From Arthrobacter sp. CJ23 (lineage in GTDB: Bacteria > Actinomycetota > Actinomycetes > Actinomycetales > Micrococcaceae): a stretch of 64,000 bases of DNA. Location: NCBI RefSeq assembly GCF_024741795.1, contig NZ_CP102950.1, positions 1,860,001 to 1,924,000 on the forward strand, in the 5' to 3' direction. The notes below the pieces were generated by a model. The model searched no databases and was not told where the DNA came from. It saw only the letters and a program-made list of their open reading frames with translations. Both the position numbers and the translations under genes were made by a program. Positions 8,452 to 17,592 of this stretch are shown in pieces (the stretch's first letter is position 1; every line of letters begins with the position of its first letter).

Positions 8452-10608
8452 TCAGGCGGGCGCCGAGGCGATCCCCGCAGGCAGGAAGCGCTTGCCGTTG
8501 ACGCGCTCGGACGCCCCCACACGGTCCAGGTACGGGGTGATGCCGCCCAGGAACATCGGCCAGCCGGCACCCATGATGACGCAGAGGTCGATGTCCTCGG
8601 GCCCGGCCACCACGCCTTCGGCCAGCATGAGGCCGATCTCCTCGGCGAGGGCATCCTGCGTGCGGCGCAGGACCCCTTCGCCCGTGGACGGGGACGTGCC
8701 GAAGGACATGACGGCCAGCGTCTCCGCGGGAATGACGGGGGTGCCGTCGGGGCCGGGCGCCCAGAGTGACTTCACGCCGTTGTCGATGAGCTTCTGCAGG
8801 TTCTGGGACACGGCGAACCGCTCGCCGAACGCGGCGTGCAGGGATTCCTGGACGTGCTGGGCCACCGGCAGGCCCACCATGGCGCTGAGCGTGAACGGGC
8901 TCATCGGCAGTCCCATGGGCCGCAGGGCCGAGTCGGCCACCTCGGCGGGAGTGCCCTCGTCGAAGGCGGCGATCACTTCGCCCATGAGGCGCAGCAGGAT
9001 GCGGTTGACCACGAAGGCCGCGGCATCCTTGACCAGGACAGCCGTCTTCTTCAGGCCCTTGGCGAGCTCGAAGGCCGTGGCCAGCACGGCGTCGTCGGTC
9101 TTCGGGGCCCGGACGATCTCCAGCAGCGGCATCACGGCCACCGGGTTGAAGAAGTGGAAGCCCACCAGCCGTTCCGGGTGCGCCAGGTCCTCGGCCATGG
9201 CCGTGACCGAGAGCGAGGAGGTGTTCGTGGCCAGGATGCATTCGGGGGAGACGATGGCCTCCACCTCGGCGAAGACCTGCTTCTTGATGTGCAGTTCCTC
9301 GAACACGGCCTCGATGACGAAGTCGGCGTCGGCGAATGCTTCCTTGGAGACGGAACCGGTGACCAGGGCCTTGGTGCGGTTGGCGGCGTCGGCCTTGATC
9401 CGCTTCTTCTCAAGGAGCTTGTCCACCTCGGCGTGCACGTAGGCCACGCCCTTGTCCACACGGGCCTGGTCGATATCGGTCATCACCACGGGGACCTTGA
9501 GCTGGCGGGCGAACAGCAGGGCGAGCTGGCTGGCCATGAGGCCGGCACCCACCACGCCGATCTTGGTGACCGGGCGGGCCAGCTTGCGGTCCGGGGCTCC
9601 GGCGGGGCGCTTGGAACGCTTCTGTACGAGGTCCAGGAACGCGTAGACCGTGGAACGGAACTCGTCCGTCTGCATCAGCCCGGCGAGGGTTTCACATTCG
9701 AGGTCGGCGGATTCCGCCTGGGTGATGGTGCGGTTTGCTTCGAGGATGTCCAGGACCTTGGCCGGTGCGGGCGAGGCATTGGACGTCTTGGCTTCCACGA
9801 AGGCGCGGCCCGCGGCGACGGCCCCGGCCCAACGCTCCGCGACGGCCGGCTCGGCCGGATCCACGGCGTTGGCGCGCGCCGGCATGATCTCGCCAGCGAT
9901 GACCTTGGCGGCCCAGCCGATGGACTGTTCCACGAAGTCCGCCGGTTCGAAGATGGCGTCGGCGATGCCCAGCTGGAACGCCTGCGGGCCGCTGAGCGTG
10001 CGGTTGTTGCTGAGCGGGTTCTCGATCATGACCTTGACGGCGTTCTCCGGCCCGATCAGCCGCGGCAGGATGTAAACGCCGCCCCAGCCCGGGACGAGCC
10101 CGATGAACGCCTCCGGCAGGGCAAGGGCGCCGGCGCCGGTGGAAACAGTGCGGTAGGTGGACTGGAGGGCGATTTCGAGGCCGCCGCCCAGCGCCACGCC
10201 GTTGATGAAGGCGAAGCTCGGCACGCCAAGGTTGGCCAGGGTGGCGTAAACGGCGTGGCCCAGCCGGGCCATCCAGAGGCCGTGTTCGCGTTCCTTGAGG
10301 GTCTTGACCGCGGACAGGTCGGCTCCGGCCACGAGGTAGTACGGCTTCCCGGTAACACCGACGCCGGCGATCTCGCCGCGGGCGGCGCGTTCCTTGAGGC
10401 CGTCCAGTACCTTGCCCAGTTCCACAAGGGTGTTGGGACCCAGGGTGGTGGGCTTGGAGTGGTCCAGGCCGTTGTCCAGGGTGATAAGGGCAAAGGTGCC
10501 CGGGCTCTTGCCGCCGACGGGCGGCAGCTCGATGTCCTGGACGTAGGAGTGGGTCACGGTTTCGTCCGGGAACAGCCCGGCGAGGGTCTGGAAATCGGTG
10601 GCGCTCAT
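8452..10608 (-). CDS. fadB: Fatty acid oxidation multifunctional protein (enoyl-CoA hydratase / 3-hydroxyacyl-CoA dehydrogenase)
   Basis: 718 residues. The N-terminal crotonase domain has the two glutamate regions GVALGGGLEIAL and LPEAFIGLVPGWGG. The central Rossmann domain starts at KIGVVGAGLMASQLALLFA, and HFFNPVAVMPLLEIV is the 3-hydroxyacyl-CoA dehydrogenase signature; a C-terminal helical domain follows. It carries out hydration and NAD-dependent oxidation in beta-oxidation. Its ATG overlaps the fadA stop by 4 nt (ATGA), so thiolase and dehydrogenase are co-translated, as in FadBA/trifunctional complexes. Confidence 0.95.
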   Translation of the reverse strand: MSATDFQTLAGLFPDETVTHSYVQDIELPPVGGKSPGTFALITLDNGLDHSKPTTLGPNTLVELGKVLDGLKERAARGEIAGVGVTGKPYYLVAGADLSAVKTLKEREHGLWMARLGHAVYATLANLGVPSFAFINGVALGGGLEIALQSTYRTVSTGAGALALPEAFIGLVPGWGGVYILPRLIGPENAVKVMIENPLSNNRTLSGPQAFQLGIADAIFEPADFVEQSIGWAAKVIAGEIMPARANAVDPAEPAVAERWAGAVAAGRAFVEAKTSNASPAPAKVLDILEANRTITQAESADLECETLAGLMQTDEFRSTVYAFLDLVQKRSKRPAGAPDRKLARPVTKIGVVGAGLMASQLALLFARQLKVPVVMTDIDQARVDKGVAYVHAEVDKLLEKKRIKADAANRTKALVTGSVSKEAFADADFVIEAVFEELHIKKQVFAEVEAIVSPECILATNTSSLSVTAMAEDLAHPERLVGFHFFNPVAVMPLLEIVRAPKTDDAVLATAFELAKGLKKTAVLVKDAAAFVVNRILLRLMGEVIAAFDEGTPAEVADSALRPMGLPMSPFTLSAMVGLPVAQHVQESLHAAFGERFAVSQNLQKLIDNGVKSLWAPGPDGTPVIPAETLAVMSFGTSPSTGEGVLRRTQDALAEEIGLMLAEGVVAGPEDIDLCVIMGAGWPMFLGGITPYLDRVGASERVNGKRFLPAGIASAPA

Positions 10609-11873
10609 GCTGCGGCCCCTTCGGTTTCGGCATCAGTGGCGGATTCGGTGGCGTACTCGGGGTGGTGCGGGTTTTCCCAGATGACGGTGGCGCCCATGCC
10701 CAGGCCGATGCACATGGTGGTGATGCCGTAACGGACCGAGGGGTCCTCCTCGAACTGGCGGGCGAGCTGGTTCATGAGGCGGACGCCGGAGGAGGCCAAA
10801 GGGTGCCCGACGGCGATCGCGCCGCCGTAGCGGTTGACCCGGGGGTCGTCGTCGGCGATGCCGAAGTGGTCCAGGAAGCTCAGGACCTGGACGGCGAAGG
10901 CCTCGTTGATCTCAAAGAGGCCGATGTCCCCGATGCCCAGGCCGGCGTTCTTGAGCGCCTTCTCCGTGGCGGGCACGGGGCCGATGCCCATGACCTCGGG
11001 TTCGACGCCAGCGAAGGCGTAGGAAACCAGGCGCATCTTGACCGAGAGGCCGAGCTCCTCGGCGGCTTCGGCGGAGGCGAGGACGGCCGCCGTCGCGCCG
11101 TCGTTCAGTCCTGCGGCGTTGCCGGCGGTGACGCGGCCGTGGGCGCGGAACGGGGTGCGGAGGGCTGCGAGGTCATCCACCGTGGTGCCGGGGCGCGGCG
11201 GCTCGTCCACCGTGTTCACGGTCCAGCCCTGTTCCGGCTTCATGGTGGCCACGGGCACCAGGTCCGGCTGGATCTGGCCGTTCTGGTAGGCCGCTGCCAG
11301 CTTGTCCTGGGAGGCCACGGCGTAGGAGTCGGCGCGTTCCTTGGTGATGGCGGGGAAGCGGTCGTGCAGGTTCTCGGCGGTGTTGCCCATGTTCAGCGCG
11401 GCGGGATCCACCAGCCGCTCGGACATGAACCGCGGGTTGGGGTCGGCGCCGGCGCCCATGGGGTGGTTGCCCATGTGCTCCACGCCGCCGGCAATCACTA
11501 CGTCGTAGGCGCCGAAGCCGATGCCGCTCGCCGTCGTCGTGACTGCTGTCATGGCGCCCGCGCACATGCGGTCGATCGCGAACCCCGGCACCGTGCGGGG
11601 GAGGCCGGCCAGGAGGGCCGCGGTGCGGCCGATGGTGAGGCCCTGGTCTCCGGTCTGGGTGGTGGCGGCGATGGCCACCTCGTCGACGCGCTCCGCCGGC
11701 AGCGAGGGGTTGCGGCGCATGAGCTCGCGGATGCACTTGACCACGAGGTCATCGGCGCGCGTGCCGGCATAGATGCCCTTGTCGCCGGCCTTGCCGAACG
11801 GGGTGCGCACGCCGTCCACAAAGACGACGTCGCGGATTGTCCTCTGGGTCCTGCTGCTCCGGTGTGGACTCAT
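10605..11873 (-). CDS. fadA: Acetyl-CoA acetyltransferase / 3-ketoacyl-CoA thiolase
   Basis: 422 residues. Cleaves 3-ketoacyl-CoA with CoA in the last step of beta-oxidation. Thiolase motifs: nucleophile Cys in DRMCAGAMTAV, NEAFAVQVLSFLDH, GGAIAVGHPLASSG and the second Cys in MCIGLGMGA. GAGGAG lies 7 nt before ATG 11873. First gene of the fadA-fadB operon; a palindrome resembling a TetR-type operator lies about 90 nt upstream. Confidence 0.95.
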   Translation of the reverse strand: MSPHRSSRTQRTIRDVVFVDGVRTPFGKAGDKGIYAGTRADDLVVKCIRELMRRNPSLPAERVDEVAIAATTQTGDQGLTIGRTAALLAGLPRTVPGFAIDRMCAGAMTAVTTTASGIGFGAYDVVIAGGVEHMGNHPMGAGADPNPRFMSERLVDPAALNMGNTAENLHDRFPAITKERADSYAVASQDKLAAAYQNGQIQPDLVPVATMKPEQGWTVNTVDEPPRPGTTVDDLAALRTPFRAHGRVTAGNAAGLNDGATAAVLASAEAAEELGLSVKMRLVSYAFAGVEPEVMGIGPVPATEKALKNAGLGIGDIGLFEINEAFAVQVLSFLDHFGIADDDPRVNRYGGAIAVGHPLASSGVRLMNQLARQFEEDPSVRYGITTMCIGLGMGATVIWENPHHPEYATESATDAETEGAAA

Positions 11874-11960
11874 GTGTAGCTCCTCGTTGAGACATAGGTA
11901 GTTGAGACCTGGGTGCCGGGGCCCGATTCAAGCGGGCGGCCGGTCGGCGTTGATAGCTAT

Positions 11961-11976
11961 GTTACTCGTGGGTAAC
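11961..11976. promoter_or_regulatory. Candidate TetR-type operator upstream of fadA
   Basis: GTTACTCGTGGGTAAC is an imperfect palindrome with perfect GTTAC/GTAAC outer arms. It sits in the only upstream region of the fadA-fadB operon. Fatty-acid catabolic operons in actinobacteria are often repressed by TetR-family proteins through palindromes of this form. The regulator itself is not in the window. Confidence 0.45.
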
Positions 11977-12020
11977 TTATGGTGCAAGGAGCGCGGGCCG
12001 GGGCGTGTCCGCAGACGCGG

Positions 12021-12065
12021 AAGGCCCGCCTCCGGACCATCTGATGTGGTCCGGAGGCGGGCCTT
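12021..12065 (-). terminator. Terminator after rnd
   Basis: Perfect 19-bp inverted repeat (12021-12039 and 12047-12065) with a 7-nt loop, starting 39 nt past the rnd stop on the minus strand. Confidence 0.75.
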
Positions 12066-12103
12066 GGAGGCGGGCTCCGGGACGCGGGCTCCGGGACGCC
12101 GGA

Positions 12104-13432
12104 TCAGTCGGCGTCCTGGGGCTGCTTGCTTTCCTTGGGTGGCAGGGGCTGCGGGTTCAGGCAGGCCTCCACGAGGATCGGCGCGGCGATGCCGATTTGC
12201 CACTCGCGGGCACCGAGCTCCATGAGTTCGGCTGTGATGGATTCGAGCGAAACGTCCGACGGCGGCCGCCAGGTCACCCGGCGCAGGTAGTCCGGCGTGA
12301 GCAGGTTCTCCACGGGCAGCTTTAGCTCGTCGGCCTTGGCCTGGAGCAGCGGGCGGGCTGTGCTGAGGCGCTCGGCGGCGTCCAGGTCGCGGTCCGCCCA
12401 GACCCGGGGCGGCGGGGGCGCGTTGGTGGGCAGGTGCAGGGGCGGGAGGTCCTCGGCGGTCCGGGCGGCGGTGATGCAGCGCAGCCAGCGCGGGGCTTCG
12501 CGCTGGGCGGCCCTGCCGTGGAAGCCCTTGGTGGCCAGCAGCTGCGGCACCGTGGTGGGCAGCGCCTTGGCGCCGGCCACCAGTGCGGAGTCGGGAATGA
12601 GCCGGCCGGGGGCTACATCGCGCTTGCGGGCGAGCTGGTCGCGTTCGAGCCAGAGCTCACGGACAGCCGCGAGCTGGCGGCGGTCCCGGATCTGGTGCAG
12701 GCCGGAGGTCTTGCGCCATGGGTCCACGCGGGGCGGCGCGAGGCCGGCGCTGAGGATCCCGGCAAATTCCTGCTCGGCGTATTCCAGTTTGCCGTCGGCT
12801 TCGAGGAGTTCGATGAGTTCCTCGCGGAGCTCGGCGAGGACCTCGACGTCGAGGGCGGCGTAGCGCAGCCACGGCTCGGGAAGCGGGCGGGTGGACCAGT
12901 CGGCGGCCGAGTGTTCCTTGGCCAGCCCGAAGCCCAGGAGCTGTTCGATGACTGCCGCCAGGCCCACCCGGGGGAGACCTGCGAGGCGGGCGGCGAGTTC
13001 GGTGTCAAAGAGCTTGTCCGGCCACATGCCCAGTTCGGACAGGCAGGGGAGGTCCTGGGTGGCGGCGTGCAGGATCCATTCGACGCCGCGCAGGGCGTCG
13101 TTGATGATGTCCAGGCTGTCGAAGGGCTCGGGGTCGATCAGCCACGTGCCGGCGCCTTCGCGGCGGATCTGCACCAGGAAGGCGCGTTGCCCGTAGCGGA
13201 AGCCGGAGGCCCGTTCGGCGTCGACTCCTGCGGGGCCGGTGCCCGCGGCGATGGCGGCGGCGCACCGCTCCAGGCCGGCAGGTGTGTCGATGACCAGGGG
13301 GACGCCTTCGCGCGGCGCATCCAGATCGATGACGACGGGTATGGGGCTGTCAAAACCCTCGACTGTGATGTGGGGAGTGGGATCAGCAGCCGGATCGCCG
13401 GCCGTGGTGTGTTCCAGGTTTTCAGGGGTCAT
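12104..13432 (-). CDS. rnd: Ribonuclease D (DEDD 3'-5' exonuclease, HRDC domains)
   Basis: 442 residues. 3'-5' exoribonuclease involved in tRNA and stable RNA 3'-end maturation. The DEDD exonuclease residues appear in order: AGVDAERASGF (Exo I), HAATQDLPCL (Exo II) and YAALDVEVL (Exo III, DEDDy), with DTELAARLAGLPRVGLA between. HRDC-like helical regions follow (RELWLERDQLARKRDVAPGR). The C-terminus is longer than in E. coli and ends in a Pro/Lys-rich tail. Follows the DUF3000 gene by 59 nt, probably as an operon. Confidence 0.92.
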   Translation of the reverse strand: MTPENLEHTTAGDPAADPTPHITVEGFDSPIPVVIDLDAPREGVPLVIDTPAGLERCAAAIAAGTGPAGVDAERASGFRYGQRAFLVQIRREGAGTWLIDPEPFDSLDIINDALRGVEWILHAATQDLPCLSELGMWPDKLFDTELAARLAGLPRVGLAAVIEQLLGFGLAKEHSAADWSTRPLPEPWLRYAALDVEVLAELREELIELLEADGKLEYAEQEFAGILSAGLAPPRVDPWRKTSGLHQIRDRRQLAAVRELWLERDQLARKRDVAPGRLIPDSALVAGAKALPTTVPQLLATKGFHGRAAQREAPRWLRCITAARTAEDLPPLHLPTNAPPPPRVWADRDLDAAERLSTARPLLQAKADELKLPVENLLTPDYLRRVTWRPPSDVSLESITAELMELGAREWQIGIAAPILVEACLNPQPLPPKESKQPQDAD

Positions 13433-13491
13433 GATGCCTTAAGTTTAGCGACTTTGCCCGTGGCCGGTTCCGGCGGGGGATTCCGGGGGCC

Positions 13492-14148
13492 TCACGTGAG
13501 CCTGCGGCCGTGCAGTGCGGTGACACCGGGCGGCAAGTGCGGGAGGCCGGCAAACGTGCAGACCATGTCGGACCAGGCCTCAAGATGGTCCTTGACGTCG
13601 GACGAGGCCGGGGTCCAGGAGGCGCGCAATTCGATGTCGATGGTGTCCGGGCGGTCCGAAAGGGTGCCGAAGCTTTCGGACAGGATGCGCGTTGCGGTGC
13701 CGCCCGCCGCGCGATACGCCGCGGAGTGGCCCTCCAGGGCCTCCACCAGCCAGTCCCAGGCCACAGAACCGAGCATGGCATCGTTGCCCATCTCGGCATC
13801 CATCCGGGCGCGGATGTACGTCACGATCCTGAATTCCCCGTCCCAGACCGCAGGGCCCTCCGGGTCGTGCAGCAGGATGAACCGCCCGGTGGCGAGTTCG
13901 TCGTCCTCGTCATCCTGGGTGTCACCGGGGTGTTCCCCGGCAAAGGCCTTGGCCGCCGGACCGTGGAGGGGCATGCGGCGGGTCAAGGCCGTTTGGCGGA
14001 AGACCTCGGCCCCGAGGGCGACGGCATAGGGGGCGAGCCGCGAGGGGGCGGGAATCTCATCCAGCCGCAATTCGCTGCGGCACTGCGCTTTTCGAAGCGT
14101 TCCCAAGGCGTGGAGAAAGTCTGCGGGAACCTGTGCAAGGGCGTTCAC
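13492..14148 (-). CDS. DUF3000 domain protein
   Basis: 218 residues. The layout fits the actinobacterial DUF3000 family: FLHALGTLRKAQCRSELRLD near the N-terminus, LAPYAVAL, GRFILLHDPEGPAVWDGEFR, and VAWDWLVEAL. The family is found next to rnd in many actinobacteria, as here. No catalytic motif or export signal is seen and the function is unknown. Confidence 0.82.
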   Translation of the reverse strand: MNALAQVPADFLHALGTLRKAQCRSELRLDEIPAPSRLAPYAVALGAEVFRQTALTRRMPLHGPAAKAFAGEHPGDTQDDEDDELATGRFILLHDPEGPAVWDGEFRIVTYIRARMDAEMGNDAMLGSVAWDWLVEALEGHSAAYRAAGGTATRILSESFGTLSDRPDTIDIELRASWTPASSDVKDHLEAWSDMVCTFAGLPHLPPGVTALHGRRLT

Positions 14149-14209
14149 CCTCGCAGATTATGTGTCCGGGGCGGCGAATCTGTGCAGGCTCGCCGCCCCG
14201 GAGCATCCG

Positions 14210-15322
14210 CTATCCGGCTGCCAGTTCCCGGGTGATGGCAGAGACGAAGGCGTCGATGTCTGCTTCGGTGGTGTCGAAGGAGCACATCCACCGCACCTCG
14301 CGGGCCGCCTCGTCCCAGTCGTAGAAGGTGAACTGCTTGCGCAGCCGGTCCGCGACGCCGGCCGGCAGGACCGCGAAGACGCCGTTGGACTGCGTCTGCT
14401 GGGTGGGCTCGACGCCGTCGATGGTGTCCACCGCGGCGCGCAGGCGGGCTGCCATGGCGTTGGCGTGCTGCGCCGAGCGGAGCCACAGCCCGGACTCCAG
14501 GAGGGCGATGAACTGCACCGAAATGAAGCGCATCTTGGAAGCAAGCTGCATGTTCATCTTGCGCAGGAACTTCAGCCCGTGGGCGGCCTCCGGGTTGAGC
14601 GCCACCACCACCTCGCCGAAGAGCAGGCCGTTCTTGGTTCCGCCGAAGGACAGGATGTCCACACCGGCGTCGCGCGTGAAGTCCCGCAGCGGCACGCCGA
14701 GGTGCGCCGCTGCGTTGGCCAGCCGGGCGCCGTCCATGTGCAGCTTCATGCCCTTGGCGTGGGCGTGGTCAGCGATCGCGCGGACCTCCTCCGGCGTGTA
14801 GCACGTACCCAGCTCGGTGGTCTGCGTGATGGACACGGCCAGCGGCTGTGCGCGGTGTTCATCGCCCCAGCCCCAGGCCTCGCGGTCGATCAGTTCGGGT
14901 GTCAGCTTTCCGTCCGGTGTGGGGACGTGCAGGAGCTTGATGCCGCCGATCCGCTCGGGCGCACCGTTCTCGTCCATGTTGATGTGGGCCGTGGACGCGC
15001 AGATGACAGCGCCCCAGCGGGGCAGCAGCGACTGCAGCGACAGCACGTTGGCGCCTGTGCCGTTGAAGACCGGGAAGCATTCGATGCCCGTCCCGAAGTG
15101 CTCCTCCATGAGCTCCTGGAGGCGTGCCGTGTAGACGTCGTCGCCGTAGGAGACCTGGTGGCCGCCGTTGGCTGCGGCGAGGGCTGCCAGGATTTCCGGG
15201 TGCACGCCCGAGTAGTTGTCCGAGGCAAAGCCGCGGACGGAAGGGTCGTGCAGGGGCGCTGTGGCGTCCCCGTCGAGGGCAGCCGGGATTGCTTCTGTAA
15301 TGCTCGTCACTTGTTCATTCAC
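14210..15322 (-). CDS. Low-specificity L-threonine aldolase family protein
   Basis: 370 residues. PLP-dependent fold-type I enzyme that cleaves L-threonine or L-allo-threonine to glycine and acetaldehyde. N-terminal FASDNYSGVHPEIL, substrate loop GDDVYTARLQELMEEHFG, KLHMDGARLANAAAHLGVPL (20 residues) with the PLP-contacting Asp, and SFGGTKNGLLFGE with the Schiff-base Lys are all visible. Stereospecificity cannot be judged. Last gene of a three-gene operon with the SDR and DUF6421 genes; the spacing to the SDR gene is 9 nt. Confidence 0.88.
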   Translation of the reverse strand: MNEQVTSITEAIPAALDGDATAPLHDPSVRGFASDNYSGVHPEILAALAAANGGHQVSYGDDVYTARLQELMEEHFGTGIECFPVFNGTGANVLSLQSLLPRWGAVICASTAHINMDENGAPERIGGIKLLHVPTPDGKLTPELIDREAWGWGDEHRAQPLAVSITQTTELGTCYTPEEVRAIADHAHAKGMKLHMDGARLANAAAHLGVPLRDFTRDAGVDILSFGGTKNGLLFGEVVVALNPEAAHGLKFLRKMNMQLASKMRFISVQFIALLESGLWLRSAQHANAMAARLRAAVDTIDGVEPTQQTQSNGVFAVLPAGVADRLRKQFTFYDWDEAAREVRWMCSFDTTEADIDAFVSAITRELAAG

Positions 15323-15331
15323 GCTTTCAGT

Positions 15332-16057
15332 CTATTTGGCCAGGAGAATGCGTTGCCCGTTCAGTTCCGCCGCAGGCCGCTCGAACAGCCCGACGGCGGC
15401 CGCGGCCAGTTCTTCGACGTCCGTGTATCCGGGGAACGTCCGTTCCGGGTGCTCCAGCCGCATGGCGGTGTCAACGAGGGCCTTGACGACGAACACCACC
15501 GCGGCACTGCGCTGTTCCGAAGGCTGGTCCTTGCTGCCGGACTGGTCCCGGCGGAAGCCGTCCGCCACTGCCAGGGTCCAGGCCTCGGCGGCGGCCTTGG
15601 CCGCAACGTAGCTGGCGGCCGCGGCGGTGGGTGCGGACACCGCCGTCGAGGACACCATGGCGAAGCGGCCGGCCGGTGCGGCCGCCAGGTCGGAATAGAA
15701 GGCGCGGGAGACGTTGCGCAGCGTGGTGACGGCGCCCCGTTCCAGGAAGTCCCAGTCCTCGTCCGGCTGGTCTTCGATGCCCTTGGCGCCGCGCCAGCCG
15801 CCCACCAGGTGGAAGATGCCGTCAATGCGGCCCTCGGTCCTGTGGATGGTTTCGGCGAGCTCGCGGACGGACTCCAGGCTGCCCAGATCGCAGACCAGGG
15901 GAGTCACGCCGGCGCCTGCCAGTGCTGCGGCTTCCTTGATGCGGAGCTCGTCGCTGCCTACGGTGGTGACCCTGTGCCCTGCGGCGGCGAAGGCCCGCGC
16001 GACGGCGACGCCGGAGGCGCTGCTGCCCCCGGCGACGAGGATGTTCAGGGACTCCAT
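15332..16057 (-). CDS. Short-chain dehydrogenase/reductase family protein
   Basis: 241 residues. Rossmann NAD(P) motif near the N-terminus reads LVAGGSSASGVAVARAFA, a variant of TGxxxGxG. The active-site region has Ser in MVSSTAVSAPT and SYVAAKAAAE with the Tyr-x3-Lys. HLVGGW replaces the usual NNAG, so the branch is divergent. Substrate unknown. The start overlaps the DUF6421 stop, and the aldolase gene follows 9 nt later, so the three genes are co-transcribed. Confidence 0.85.
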   Translation of the reverse strand: MESLNILVAGGSSASGVAVARAFAAAGHRVTTVGSDELRIKEAAALAGAGVTPLVCDLGSLESVRELAETIHRTEGRIDGIFHLVGGWRGAKGIEDQPDEDWDFLERGAVTTLRNVSRAFYSDLAAAPAGRFAMVSSTAVSAPTAAAASYVAAKAAAEAWTLAVADGFRRDQSGSKDQPSEQRSAAVVFVVKALVDTAMRLEHPERTFPGYTDVEELAAAAVGLFERPAAELNGQRILLAK

Positions 16058-17424
16058 CAGGCCGCCGTCGTGCCGGTGATGCCGGTGGTGGATTCGATAA
16101 CAGAGCGCATTTTCTTCTCCAGGGCCTCGTAGAACATGGACAGCGGGAATTCGTCGTCGAGCACCTGGTCGGTCAGGCCGCGCGGGGGACCGTCCAGCGG
16201 CAGGGCGTCCGGGCCCTTGGCCCAGACGGATGCCGGGTTGGGCGTCACGGTGCCGGAGATGAGCTCATAGGCTGCCAGCCAGTGGGCGGCCTTGGGGCGG
16301 TCGATGGAGCGCCAGTACAGTTCCTCGATGCGGGCGCCGAGTTCAATGACGACGTCGGCAACCTCGTCCCAGTCGATGCTGAGCCGGCTGTCGGTCCAGT
16401 GCAGCACGCGGTGCTGGTGCATCCAGGCGAAGAGCAGCTGCCCGCCCAGGCCGTCGTAGTTGCGGACGCGGCTTCCCGTGATGGCGAAGCGGAAGATGCG
16501 GTCGAAGATGACGGCGTACTGGACCAGCTTGGCGTGCTTGCGGGCGTTGGGATCGGCGTTTTCGTCCTTCTCGATGCGGACGGATTCGCGGAAGGCGGTG
16601 AGGTCGCAGCGCAGTTCCTCCAGCGAGTACAGGAAGAACGGCATGCGCTGTTTGATCATGAACGGGTCGAACGGCAGGTCGCCGCGCATGTGGGTGCGGT
16701 CGTGGATCAGGTCCCACATCACGAAGGTGCGCTGCGTGAGCTCCTGGTCCTCAAGGAGTGCTGCGGCGTCGGCCGGCAGCTCCAGCGAGGTGGTGTCCGC
16801 GGCGGCCCGGAGGACGCGGCGGAAGCGGGCCGCTTCGCGGTCGGCGAAGATGGCACCCCAGGTGAAGGTAGGGGTCTCCCGGACGGCCACGGTCTCGGGG
16901 AACAGCACGGCGGAGTTCGTGTCGTAGCCGGGGGTGAAGTCCAGGAAGCGGATGGGCACGAAGAGCTTGTTGGAGTAGTCGCCGGCTTCCAGGCCCGCGA
17001 TGAACTCGGGCCAGATGACCTCGATCAGAACGGCCTCGACGAGCCGGTTGGTGCTGCCGTTCTGCGTGTACATGGGGAAGACCACCAGGTGCTGCAGGCC
17101 GTTCTCGCGGTGTTCCTGCGGCTGGAAGGCCAGCAGGGAATCCAGGAAGTCCGGCACGCCGAAGCCGCCGTCGCTCCAACGTCCGAAGTCCTGGACGAGC
17201 AGCTCGAGGTAGCGGGCGTCGTGGGGGAACAGCGGTGCGAGCTTCCCGACGGCGGCGGCGATGGCGGCGACATGGGCGGCGGCGGCGCCGTGGTCGGCCG
17301 TCTCCGGGACCGAACCGTCCTGGCTCTGGAGGCCCTGCAGGGCGGTGGCGGCGGCCTTGAGTGCCGTCCAGTCCGGGTTGTCGGCGGTGATGCGGGTCAG
17401 TGTTGCCGCAGCGGTGGTGGTCAT
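16057..17424 (-). CDS. DUF6421 family protein
   Basis: 455 residues, cytosolic. Distinctive segments: FVMWDLIHDRTHMRGDLPFD, FFLYSLEELRCDL, QYAVIFDRIFRFAITGSRVR and QLLFAWMHQHRVLHW. The histidine-rich HDRTHMRGDLPF resembles a metal-binding site, but this is only a visual impression. The biochemical role is unknown. First gene of the operon with the SDR and threonine aldolase genes, which suggests a linked amino-acid or carbonyl metabolism role. Confidence 0.8.
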   Translation of the reverse strand: MTTTAAATLTRITADNPDWTALKAAATALQGLQSQDGSVPETADHGAAAAHVAAIAAAVGKLAPLFPHDARYLELLVQDFGRWSDGGFGVPDFLDSLLAFQPQEHRENGLQHLVVFPMYTQNGSTNRLVEAVLIEVIWPEFIAGLEAGDYSNKLFVPIRFLDFTPGYDTNSAVLFPETVAVRETPTFTWGAIFADREAARFRRVLRAAADTTSLELPADAAALLEDQELTQRTFVMWDLIHDRTHMRGDLPFDPFMIKQRMPFFLYSLEELRCDLTAFRESVRIEKDENADPNARKHAKLVQYAVIFDRIFRFAITGSRVRNYDGLGGQLLFAWMHQHRVLHWTDSRLSIDWDEVADVVIELGARIEELYWRSIDRPKAAHWLAAYELISGTVTPNPASVWAKGPDALPLDGPPRGLTDQVLDDEFPLSMFYEALEKKMRSVIESTTGITGTTAA

Positions 17425-17530
17425 CGTTGACAGGGCCTTTCCTCAGGAGTTGTGCTTCTGAGGCGAGCGTAGCAAGCAGACAGAGTCCCTAATGCAAAAG
17501 TTGGTTGAGCATAAGAAACTCTGGTGCATA

Positions 17531-17547
17531 GGGCCCCGGCGGGGCCC
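17531..17547 (-). terminator. Hairpin downstream of msrB
   Basis: GGGCCCC-GGC-GGGGCCC, perfect 7-bp arms, between the msrB stop and the DUF6421 promoter region. Confidence 0.5.
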
Positions 17548-17592
17548 GAAAGATCCAGCCCGGGAAGGGCTGCCGCGGGAACGGCCGGCCAG

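Noticed and set aside
8836..10731. 631-codon plus-strand frame opposite fadB
   Set aside because: Shadow of fadB, Gly/His/Arg-rich, no start signal.
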